DNA from: Nocardia terpenica
GTDB taxonomy: Bacteria > Actinomycetota > Actinomycetes > Mycobacteriales > Mycobacteriaceae
Direction: 5' to 3'
NCBI RefSeq assembly: GCF_013186535.1
Contig: NZ_JABMCZ010000001.1
Location: forward strand, 310,001-374,000
DNA: 64,000 nucleotides
Both the position numbers and the translations under genes were made by a program. Below, one piece after another: positions 29,629 to 38,032 of this stretch (position 1 is its first letter; each line of letters opens with the position of its first letter). The notes beneath the pieces were generated by a model. That model saw only the letters and a list, made by a program, of their open reading frames with translations, ran no database searches and was not told where the DNA came from.

Positions 29629-32600
29629 GCTGTCCGACATTCGAGGATCGCGGCGGGAACTGCTGCGCCGCTGGGCCGCCGGTCGCGCCGAGCGATCGGG
29701 CATCCCGAGGCGGCCCGACCCGGCCGCGGCCGTGCCGCTCTCGGCGGCGCAGCAGCGAATCTGGTTCCTGGAGCAGCTGTTCCCGGGCCGCGCCACCTAC
29801 ACCATGCCGCTGGCGCTGCGCCTGTTCGGCCCGCTCGACGTGGCCGCGGTGCGCGACGCCCTCGCCGTGGTCGTCGCCCGGCACGAGGCGCTGCGCACCA
29901 CCATCGAACTGCGCGACGGGCTTCCGGTGCAGGTGGTGGGGGAGGCCGGTCCGGTCCGATTCACCGTGGTCGAGCCGGAGGAACTGGACCCCGAGCGGCG
30001 CGAGGCCGATGCGCTGGACCGGGTGGATCGGTTCTGCCGCACCGTCTTCGACCTGTCCGGCCCGCTGTTCGAGGTGCTTTTGGTGCGCCTGAGCGCCGAC
30101 GAGGCGCTGTTCGCCATCGCCATGCACCACATCGTCTCCGACGGCTGGTCGCTGGGCGTGTTCGCGACCGAGCTGATGGCCGCCTACGGCGCGGACGGCG
30201 CGTCCGCGCTGCCCGAATTGGCTGTGCAGTACGCCGATTACGCGGAATGGCTGCGCACCCGCGCCGGGCGCGACGAATTCGACGGCGACCTGGACTACTG
30301 GCGCGACGTGCTCGGCGACGAGCCGCCGCTGGTGACCTTCCACCCCGATCGGCCGCGCGCCCTGCAACCCGAAAGCCGGGGCGCGCGACTGACATTCACC
30401 ATCCCGGCGGAGATCTCCACCGGCCTGCGGCGGCTGGCGGGCGAGGTGCGGCGCAACGATCGCCCCGCGACCCTGTTCGTCGCGCTGATGGCGGGATTCA
30501 AGGCGCTGCTGCGGTATTACACGGGCGCGGAGGACATTACCGTCGGCACCCCGATCGCCAATCGCACCCGGCCCGAGGTGGAGCCGCTGATCGGGTTCTT
30601 CGTCAATGCGCTCGCGCTGCGCACCGATCTGTCGGGCGCGCCGACCTTCCGGGAGCTGCTGGCCCGCGAGCAGGGCGTGGTGTTCGACGCCTTCGACCAC
30701 CAGGAGGTGCCCTTCGACCTGGTCGTCGAGCACGTTCGCCCGGACCGGGAACTGAGCCACTCGCCGCTGTTCCGGACCGCGCTGGTGCTACAGAACACCG
30801 CGCTGCCGGAGCTGAGCGTGTCCGGCATCCGCGCCGAATACCTCGAGGTGCATTCGGCCACCGCGAAATTCGATGTGCTGGTGCAGCTGCGCCCGGTCGG
30901 GGACGAGATCGTCGGTGCGATCGAGTACGACACGGACCTCTACGACGAGGCGACCGCGGCGGGGCTGGCCCGGCACTTCGTGGCGCTGCTGGGGGCGGCG
31001 GTACAGCGGCCGGATATTCCGCTGGCGGAGTTGGATTTCCTGGAGGACGAGGAGCGCGAGCGGGCGATCGCGGCAGCGCTGCCCGGTGACGATATCGATG
31101 CCCCGAATGCCACCCTGCACGAGCTGTTCCGGGCCCAGGCGGCGCGGACGCCGGATGCGGTGGCGGTGACGTTCGGTGACGAGCACACGAGCTATGGCGA
31201 ACTGGTTGCGGCGGCAAGCGATTTGGCGAGGGTGCTGCGGGGGCGCGGAATTGGGCTGGGTGACTTCGTCGGCATTCATCTGGAGCGGTCCGCCGATGTG
31301 GTGGTCGCGATTCTCGCGGTGCTCGAGGCGGGGGCCGCTTATGTGCCGCTGGATCCGATGAATCCGGGGGAGCGGATTTCGTTCATGATCTCGGATTCCG
31401 GTGCGCGGCTGGTTATTACGCAGGAGTCGCTGGCGGGGGCGCTGGGGGCGGAGGATGGGCCGGAGCTGCTGGTGGTGGACGGGGAGGTCCCGGCCAAAAG
31501 CACGCCGGGACCAAGGGAAGAAGGCACGCCGGGACCAAAGGAAGAAGGCGCGCCGGGGGCAGCGGAAGGCGGATCGTCCGTCGGCCCGCAGGACCCCTGC
31601 TATGTCATTTACACCTCCGGCTCCACCGGTGTGCCCAAGGGTGTGGTTATCGAGCACCGGAATGTGGTTCGGCTGTTTTCCGGGACCCGGCGGTGGTTCG
31701 ATTTCGGGGCGGGGGATGTGTGGACGATGTTCCACTCCTACTCCTTCGATTTCGCGGTGTGGGAGATGTGGGGCGGGCTGTTGCACGGCGGGCGGGTCGT
31801 GGTGGTGCCGAGCGAGATCAGTAGGGCCGCGGAGGATTTCGCGGAGTTGGTGGTGCGGGAGGGTGTCACCGTGCTGAATCAGACGCCCTCGGCGTTCCTG
31901 CAACTGATTCCGGCGCTGGCGGGGGCGCGGGGGGACGAGCTGGCGCTGCGGTGGGTGGTGTTCGGCGGTGAGGCGCTGGACCTGCCGAGCCTGCGGCCCT
32001 GGTTCCAGCGGCACGGCGACCGCGCGCGGCTGATCAATATGTACGGCATTACCGAGACCACCGTGCACGTCACCTATCGCGAGGTGACCGCGGCCGATGT
32101 GGATTCCGCGGCGGGCAGCCTGATCGGCGTGCCGCTGCCGGATCTCGGCGTGCTGATCCTGGACCCGGCCGGGCGGCCGGTGCCGGACGGGGTCGCGGGC
32201 GAAATGTTCGTCAGCGGCGCGGGTGTCGGTCGGGGATATCTGAATCGCGACGAGCTGACCGCCCAGCGGTTCGTCCGGCACCCGCTGCTCGGCGAGCGGC
32301 GGCTGTACCGCACCGGCGATCTCGCCCGCCGCCGCGCCGACGGCGATCTGGAGTACCTGGGCCGCATCGACCATCAGGTGAAGGTGCGCGGGTTCCGGAT
32401 CGAACTCGGCGAGATCGAGGCCGTGCTCGACGCCCACCCCGGCGTCGAGCAGTCGGTGGTGCTGGCCCGGGAGGACAGCGGCGGAACCGTCGCGCTGGTC
32501 GCGTATTTCACGCCCCGCGACCTGTCGGCCGACGAGGATGCCGTGGCCGCCGAACAGGATCAGGTCTCCGACTGGGAGGTGGTGTTCGACAGCACCTACG

Positions 32601-35302
32601 GGCAGCACCGCGACGATATCGAGTCCGATTTCAATATCACCGGCTGGAACAGCTCCTACACCAATGCCGCCATCCCGGACGAGCACATGCGCGAGTGGGT
32701 GGACTCCACCGTCGAGGCGGTGCGCGCGCTGCGCCCGCGCCGCGTGCTCGAAATCGGTTGCGGCACCGGCCTGCTGCTGTCCCGCCTGGCGCCGGACACG
32801 GAACGCTACGACGCCACCGACATGTCCTCGACCGCGCTGGCCCATGTCCGCGAGAACATCGCCGCGGGCCTGTCGCAGGTGCGGCTGTTCCAGGGCGCCG
32901 CCGATCAACTGCCCGAGGACCTGACCGGACCCTACGACGTCATCCTGATCAACTCGGTGGTGCAGTACTTCCCGAGCGCCGACTACCTGACCCGGGTGCT
33001 GGAGGAGGCCGCCGACCTGCTCGGCCCCGACGGCGTGCTCTACGTCGGCGACGTGCGCGACCTGGACCTGCTGCGGGCGTTCCACACCACCGTCGAGATG
33101 GCGGCGGCCCCGGCCGCCGGAGCCGCCGAACTGGCCCCCGCCGTCACCGCGGCCTGCGACCGCGACGCCGAATTGCTGCTGGCCCCACAGTATTTCGCCG
33201 ATATCGCGGCGAATCACCCGAACCTGTCGGGCGCGCGGATCCGGCTGCGGCGCGGCGCGCACCTCAACGAGATGTCGCGGTTCCGCTACGACGCCGTGCT
33301 CTACGCGGGCGGCCCGCAGCGGCCGGTGCTGGCCCGGGTCCTGGACCCGGCCACCTCGCCCGCGGCGCTGGCCGACCTGCTCGCCCGCGAGGAGCCGGAG
33401 GCCGTCGTGGTCCCGGATGTGGCCGACGCCCGCATCTCCGGCCCGCTGGCCGTGGCCGCCGCCGTGGCCAAGGGGCGCGCCAATGCCGCGGAACTGCGTG
33501 CGGCGCTGGCCGATTCGGACGGCGCCAACCCCGAGACCTATCTCGCGCTGGCGGAACGGTCCCCGTACCGGATCGAGGCGATCCGCCGCCCGGCCGGGCG
33601 CTTCGACGTGATCGCCACCCGCTGGGACGTGCCGCTCGCGGCCGCCCCCTCCCGGCCCGTGACCTGGCGCGGCGGCCCGGTGACCTCGGACCCGTTGCGG
33701 GTCAAGGCCCGCGACGATCTGGCCGTGGCGGTGCGCGCCCACCTGGCGCGGCGGCTGCCGCAGCACATGGTGCCCGCCGGGGTGATGGTGCTGGACCGAT
33801 TCCCGCTGACCACCAACGGGAAACTGGACCGCCGCGCCCTGCCCGCCCCGGTGCTGCGCCGCAACCCGGTGTCCTACGAGCCGCCGAGAACGCCGCTGGA
33901 GCAACGGATCTCGGCCGTCTTCGCGCAGGTGCTGGGCGTGCCGCGGGTGGGTCGCGAGGACAACTTCTTCGACCTGGGCGGGCATTCGCTGCTCGCCGCG
34001 CAGCTGGTGCTGCGGCTGAAGGAGACCTTCGACGAGGACATCCCGCTCGGCTCGCTGTTCGCCCGGCCCACCGTGGAGGGCGTGGCGGCGCTGCTGAGCG
34101 GCGACACCGCCGCCGGGGAGGTCGTCGACTACGAGGCCGAGGTGCGGGCGATCACCGCCCGCTGGCCCGTCGGTCCGTGGCCGCTGCCCGCGCACGCGCC
34201 GACCGGCGCGGTGCTGCTCACCGGCGCGACCGGCTTCGTGGGCGCGTTCCTGCTGCGAGAGCTGCTGAGCCGCACCGACCTTCGGGTGCACTGCCTGGTG
34301 CGCGCCGACAGCCGGGCCGCGGCGCTGCGGCGGTTGACGGCGGCGTTCGACGACTACGAGCTGCCGCACGACGGGCTGGACCGGGTCGTCCCGGTGCTCG
34401 GCGATCTGGCCGAACCGCGACTGGGCCTGAGCGAGAAGGAGTTCCTGCTGCTGGGCCGCAGCGTGGACGCGATCTACCACAACGGCGCGCACGTGAACTT
34501 CGCGCTGCCCTACCGGGTGCTGGAGGCGGCCAATATCACCGGCACCGAGCTGCTGCTCGACCTGGCCCGAAGTGCCGGTGTGCCACTGCATTTCGTGTCC
34601 TCGCTGTATGTGCTCGGACCGGGCGACGGGGCCGACGGCCGGGTCGGGAAGCCCGCCCCGCCGCGCGACCCCTCGCAGCTGGCGCTGGGCTATCTGCAAA
34701 CCAAGTGGGTGGCCGAGCGGCTGGTGTGCGAGGCGGGCGAGCGCGGGCTGCCGGTCGGCGTGTACCGGCTCGGCCGCATCGGTGGCGACAGCGCCACCGG
34801 GGCGTGCCAGACCAGCGACTTCTTCTGGCTGCTGGTCAAGGCCAGCCAGGAGGTGGGCCTGGCCCCGGACGTCGACTTCACCGTCGACCTCGCCCCCGCC
34901 GACTTCGCCGCCGCCGCGATCGTCGAACTGGCCCGAAACACCGGACCGGGCACGCACATTCACCACGTGCGCAACCCGGCGCCGGGCGCCTTCGCCGACG
35001 CCGTCGCCTGGATTCGGGAGGGCGGCTGGGAGATTCGCCTCGCCGGTATCCCCGAGTGGCGCGACGCCGTCGCCGCGCACGCCGCCACCGCGGGCCCGGA
35101 GTCGGCCGCCTACCGGGTGCTGAGCCTGCTCGGCGGCGGCGACGGGCTCGCTCCCGCACTGAGTTTCGACGTCGACCCGGCGATCGAGCGGGCCGGGGTG
35201 GCCTGCCCGCCGGTGTCGCGCGAGCTGTTCGTCCGCTACCTGGACTACTTCCGCAAGATCGGTTTTCTTGCGCCGCCGTCACGACAGGAGGTCGGAGTAT
35301 GA
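29621..35302 (+). CDS. Non-ribosomal peptide synthetase: C-A-methyltransferase-PCP-reductase (terminal module)
   Basis: A 1893-residue NRPS, ATG 29621 overlapping the PKS stop by eight bases. Domains are C (39-475, HHIVSDG), A (505-about 965, YTSGSTGVPKG), a SAM methyltransferase (985-1290, VLEIGCGTGLLL) set before the A10 motif NGKLDRRAL, PCP (Ser1456 in GGHSLLA), and an NADPH thioester reductase (1525-1880; LLTGATGFVG, Tyr1691 and Lys1695 in GYLQTKW). The pocket residues, aligned by eye with GrsA, read D-F-W-N-V-G-M-V-H, one change from the threonine code DFWNIGMVHK. A methyltransferase at this place usually N-methylates. The intact Tyr/Lys pair predicts release as an aldehyde or alcohol. 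A hairpin repeat is embedded in the A domain. Confidence 0.93.
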   Translation: MPELSDIRGSRRELLRRWAAGRAERSGIPRRPDPAAAVPLSAAQQRIWFLEQLFPGRATYTMPLALRLFGPLDVAAVRDALAVVVARHEALRTTIELRDGLPVQVVGEAGPVRFTVVEPEELDPERREADALDRVDRFCRTVFDLSGPLFEVLLVRLSADEALFAIAMHHIVSDGWSLGVFATELMAAYGADGASALPELAVQYADYAEWLRTRAGRDEFDGDLDYWRDVLGDEPPLVTFHPDRPRALQPESRGARLTFTIPAEISTGLRRLAGEVRRNDRPATLFVALMAGFKALLRYYTGAEDITVGTPIANRTRPEVEPLIGFFVNALALRTDLSGAPTFRELLAREQGVVFDAFDHQEVPFDLVVEHVRPDRELSHSPLFRTALVLQNTALPELSVSGIRAEYLEVHSATAKFDVLVQLRPVGDEIVGAIEYDTDLYDEATAAGLARHFVALLGAAVQRPDIPLAELDFLEDEERERAIAAALPGDDIDAPNATLHELFRAQAARTPDAVAVTFGDEHTSYGELVAAASDLARVLRGRGIGLGDFVGIHLERSADVVVAILAVLEAGAAYVPLDPMNPGERISFMISDSGARLVITQESLAGALGAEDGPELLVVDGEVPAKSTPGPREEGTPGPKEEGAPGAAEGGSSVGPQDPCYVIYTSGSTGVPKGVVIEHRNVVRLFSGTRRWFDFGAGDVWTMFHSYSFDFAVWEMWGGLLHGGRVVVVPSEISRAAEDFAELVVREGVTVLNQTPSAFLQLIPALAGARGDELALRWVVFGGEALDLPSLRPWFQRHGDRARLINMYGITETTVHVTYREVTAADVDSAAGSLIGVPLPDLGVLILDPAGRPVPDGVAGEMFVSGAGVGRGYLNRDELTAQRFVRHPLLGERRLYRTGDLARRRADGDLEYLGRIDHQVKVRGFRIELGEIEAVLDAHPGVEQSVVLAREDSGGTVALVAYFTPRDLSADEDAVAAEQDQVSDWEVVFDSTYGQHRDDIESDFNITGWNSSYTNAAIPDEHMREWVDSTVEAVRALRPRRVLEIGCGTGLLLSRLAPDTERYDATDMSSTALAHVRENIAAGLSQVRLFQGAADQLPEDLTGPYDVILINSVVQYFPSADYLTRVLEEAADLLGPDGVLYVGDVRDLDLLRAFHTTVEMAAAPAAGAAELAPAVTAACDRDAELLLAPQYFADIAANHPNLSGARIRLRRGAHLNEMSRFRYDAVLYAGGPQRPVLARVLDPATSPAALADLLAREEPEAVVVPDVADARISGPLAVAAAVAKGRANAAELRAALADSDGANPETYLALAERSPYRIEAIRRPAGRFDVIATRWDVPLAAAPSRPVTWRGGPVTSDPLRVKARDDLAVAVRAHLARRLPQHMVPAGVMVLDRFPLTTNGKLDRRALPAPVLRRNPVSYEPPRTPLEQRISAVFAQVLGVPRVGREDNFFDLGGHSLLAAQLVLRLKETFDEDIPLGSLFARPTVEGVAALLSGDTAAGEVVDYEAEVRAITARWPVGPWPLPAHAPTGAVLLTGATGFVGAFLLRELLSRTDLRVHCLVRADSRAAALRRLTAAFDDYELPHDGLDRVVPVLGDLAEPRLGLSEKEFLLLGRSVDAIYHNGAHVNFALPYRVLEAANITGTELLLDLARSAGVPLHFVSSLYVLGPGDGADGRVGKPAPPRDPSQLALGYLQTKWVAERLVCEAGERGLPVGVYRLGRIGGDSATGACQTSDFFWLLVKASQEVGLAPDVDFTVDLAPADFAAAAIVELARNTGPGTHIHHVRNPAPGAFADAVAWIREGGWEIRLAGIPEWRDAVAAHAATAGPESAAYRVLSLLGGGDGLAPALSFDVDPAIERAGVACPPVSRELFVRYLDYFRKIGFLAPPSRQEVGV
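31486..31575 (+). repeat. Hairpin repeat copy 10 plus half-units, inside an adenylation domain
   Basis: A full forward copy at 31486-31512 (outer pairs GGT/ACC) is followed by two partial copies containing GCACGCCGGGACC and GCGCGCCGGGG. It is read in a different frame from copies 8 and 9, giving VPAKSTPGP then EEGTPGPKEEGAPG. It lies in the variable loop between core motif A2 (AAYVPLDP) and A3 (YTSGSTG). Confidence 0.93.
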
Positions 35303-37077
35303 CCGCGACGTTACCCACTGCACCGGCGGTGCAGTACGAGACCATGATCCACGCGCTGCGCACGCACGCCGAGCGCCGCCCCGACGCGATCGCCTACAGC
35401 TTCGTCAACTACCCGGATCCGCAGGACCCGCACGGCGAGACCACCTCGCTGACCTTCCACGAAATGGACCGCGCCGCACGGGCGTTCGCGGCCACCCTGC
35501 AACCCATCGCGGAGCCGGGGGAGCGGGCGGTGCTGCTGCTGCCGCCCGGACTGGACTACGTGAAGGCGTTCTTCGGCTGCCTGTACGCGGGCATCATCGC
35601 GGTGCCGCTGTTCCCGCCCAGCACTCACAACGCCAACGGCCGACTCGACGCGGTGTGCACCGACGCCGACCCGGCCTGCCTCATCACCACCGACGACGAC
35701 ATGGCTCGGGTGACGAGCTGGCTGGACGCCTCGCCGACCGACTCCACCCGGCTGATCGTGAGCACCGGCGAGGTCGACGACGCCTTCGCCGCCACCTGGG
35801 ACTGGCCCGACGTCGACCCGGAACAGTCGGCGCTGCTGCAATATACGTCCGGCTCCACCCGCACCCCCGCGGGCGTGATGGTGCCGCACCGCGGCCTGCT
35901 GGCCAACGGCCGCCAGGTGTACGACACGCTGGGCCGGGTCGGGCTCGGCAAGGACGACGACCTGGCCTTCGTGAGCTGGCTGCCGCTGTTCCACGACATG
36001 GGCCTGATGGTCGGCGTCGTGCTGCCGATCATCGCCGGGCACCAGGTGGTGCAGCTGTCCGCGTCGTCGTTCCTGCGCCGCCCGGAGCGCTGGTTGCAGG
36101 CCATCAGCGACGCGCCGCAGCAAACCTTCGCCGCCGCACCGAATCTCGGCTACGAGCTGTGCGCCGAGCGGATCACCGCCGACCAGCGCGCCCGCCTGGA
36201 TCTGAGCCGCTGGCGCTACGGGCTGGCCGGTGCGGAGCCGGTGCGGGTCGCCACCGTGCACAAGTTCCGCGAGGCGTTCGCGCCGTGCGGGCTGTCGGAG
36301 TCGACGCTGTGCGCCGGGTACGGGCTGGCCGAGTCGACGCTCATCGTCTCGGTGAACTGGGAGACCCGCGGCGGCATCCGGATCCTCACCGTGGACCGCG
36401 AGGAGCTGGCGAAAGGTGTGGTGGCCGTGACCGATAGCGATGGTGCCGAGGTCGTCGGCGCGGGCTCGGCCGTGCCCGGCACCACGATCGCCATCGTGGA
36501 CCCCGAGACCCGGGAACTGCTGCCGGAGGGCCGCCTCGGCGAGGTGTGGGTCACCGGCCCGGCCATCGCCAACGGCTACTACAACCGGCCCGAGGAGACC
36601 GAGGCCGCCTTCCGCGCCCGGCTGTCGCCGCCGGACGGCACCCACTACCTGCGCACCGGCGACATCGGCTTCCTGCACGACGGTGAGCTGTACCTGACCA
36701 CCCGGCTCAAGGACCTCATCATCGTCGACGGCCGCAACTTCTATCCGCCGGACCTGGAGGACACGGCAGAGCAGGCGCACGCGCTGGTGCTGCCGGGCCG
36801 CTGCTCGGCGTTCGCCGTCACCGAGGGCGACCGGGAGAAGATCGTGGTGCTGGTGGAGGCCCGGTTGCAGGTCGGCACCGAGGAGGGCGCGGCCACCGCC
36901 GCCGAACTGCGGAAGGCGGTGCGGCAGGCCATATTCGACGTGCACGAGGTCGGCGTGCACGAGGTGGTGCTGGTCGCCCCGGGCGCGATCCCGCGCACCT
37001 CGAGCGGCAAGATCCAGCGCTCGGCCTCGCGGCAGGCATACCTGGACCAATCCCTGCGAGTACTGAGGGCGAAATGA
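35299..37077 (+). CDS. Fatty acyl-AMP ligase (FAAL/FadD-like)
   Basis: A 592-residue adenylating enzyme, ATG 35299 in an ATGA overlap with the NRPS stop. The motif LLQYTSGSTRTPAGVMVPHRG and the following WLPLFHDMGLMVGVVLPI are typical of fatty acyl-AMP ligases, which make acyl-adenylates and load them on carrier proteins rather than CoA. LKDLIIVDGRNFYPPDLE and the C-terminal RTSSGKIQRSA carry the adenylation lysine region. It most likely activates the lipid starter and passes it to the N-terminal carrier of the first PKS or to the free ACP at 39786. Chain length cannot be read from sequence. Confidence 0.92.
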   Translation: MTATLPTAPAVQYETMIHALRTHAERRPDAIAYSFVNYPDPQDPHGETTSLTFHEMDRAARAFAATLQPIAEPGERAVLLLPPGLDYVKAFFGCLYAGIIAVPLFPPSTHNANGRLDAVCTDADPACLITTDDDMARVTSWLDASPTDSTRLIVSTGEVDDAFAATWDWPDVDPEQSALLQYTSGSTRTPAGVMVPHRGLLANGRQVYDTLGRVGLGKDDDLAFVSWLPLFHDMGLMVGVVLPIIAGHQVVQLSASSFLRRPERWLQAISDAPQQTFAAAPNLGYELCAERITADQRARLDLSRWRYGLAGAEPVRVATVHKFREAFAPCGLSESTLCAGYGLAESTLIVSVNWETRGGIRILTVDREELAKGVVAVTDSDGAEVVGAGSAVPGTTIAIVDPETRELLPEGRLGEVWVTGPAIANGYYNRPEETEAAFRARLSPPDGTHYLRTGDIGFLHDGELYLTTRLKDLIIVDGRNFYPPDLEDTAEQAHALVLPGRCSAFAVTEGDREKIVVLVEARLQVGTEEGAATAAELRKAVRQAIFDVHEVGVHEVVLVAPGAIPRTSSGKIQRSASRQAYLDQSLRVLRAK

Positions 37078-38030
37078 GCACCACCCTGCACACCCACGGC
37101 GACAAGCTGACCTGCTTCACCGCCGCACTGGCCGGGGCGCTCGTCGCGCGCGGCGAAACATCGTGGTGGCGGCCGCTGCTCGCGGGCGGGCCGTTCCTGG
37201 CGGTGACCCCCGCCGACACCCTGCTGCGCTTCGATCACCACCCCGCCCCGCCGCTGCCCGCGCTCGGGCTGCGGGTCACCGGCGCCGACGACTGGGACAC
37301 CGCCTACACCGCGATCGCCGAGCGGATCGCCCACGACGGCGCGGCCGTGGTGCTCGGCGACGTGTACCACCTGCCCTGGCAGCGCGGTTACCGGCGCTGG
37401 CACGCCCCGCACTGGTTGACGATCGTGGTCGAGACCGGCGGCTGGGTCGCCGCCGACCCGCTCGCCATGACCACCGAACTGGGCCCGCAGGCGGGCACCC
37501 GGATGCCGATCCCGGGCCCGAACGAGTTGCGCGAGTGGGCGATCAGCATCGGCGCGGAGGACGCGGTGCCGCGGCTGCGCGAGGAGTCGATGGCCGGTTC
37601 CGCCGACATCGCGCCGGGCCGCGCCTACCGCTGGCTCGAACCCGACCCGGATCCGGTGATCGCCCCCGCGCCGCCGGAGCGGCTGGTCGGCCCGGACGCG
37701 CTGCGGGCGCTGGCGAGCCGCTACCGATTCGCCCGCGGCGCCGCCGATTTCGAGCAGATCGACGACCTGTGGCAGGCGCTGCGGCAGCGCGAACTGCTGC
37801 TGTGGGCGGCCGACCGGGACGCCGACGTGCTCGACGCGGCCGGGCGCGCGCACTGGGAGGACGCGCTCGAACGCTGGCGCGCCCTGCCGCCGCTGCTGCT
37901 GCACGCCCGCCTGCGCGCCCGGTCGGGCGGCACCGTCAATACCGCGACCATCGCCGACACCCTGACCGCCCTGGCCGAATTCGAAGATCAGCACCTGGCG
38001 TTCGGCGCCCGGCGCACGGAGGAACGGTAA
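37074..38030 (+). CDS. BtrH N-terminal-domain-like protein (putative acyltransferase)
   Basis: A 318-residue protein overlapping the ligase stop by four bases (ATGA). Cys14 in DKLTCFTAALAG and the stretch VLGDVYHLPWQRGYRRWHAPHWLTIVVETGG resemble the papain-like BtrH N-terminal family. In that family a cysteine and histidine carry an acyl group from an acyl carrier protein to an amine, as in butirosin side-chain transfer. The rest of the protein (from about 150) is alpha-helical and unassigned. It may move an acyl or glyceryl group between carriers or onto the peptide. The family call is moderate; the role is inferred from context. Confidence 0.6.
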   Translation: MSTTLHTHGDKLTCFTAALAGALVARGETSWWRPLLAGGPFLAVTPADTLLRFDHHPAPPLPALGLRVTGADDWDTAYTAIAERIAHDGAAVVLGDVYHLPWQRGYRRWHAPHWLTIVVETGGWVAADPLAMTTELGPQAGTRMPIPGPNELREWAISIGAEDAVPRLREESMAGSADIAPGRAYRWLEPDPDPVIAPAPPERLVGPDALRALASRYRFARGAADFEQIDDLWQALRQRELLLWAADRDADVLDAAGRAHWEDALERWRALPPLLLHARLRARSGGTVNTATIADTLTALAEFEDQHLAFGARRTEER

Positions 38031-38032
38031 TC

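Noticed and set aside
30788..35080. Open frame of 1430 codons on the minus strand opposite the terminal NRPS
   Set aside because: Same reason: no recognisable domain, low-complexity composition, and fully covered by intact C-A-MT-PCP-R coding sequence.
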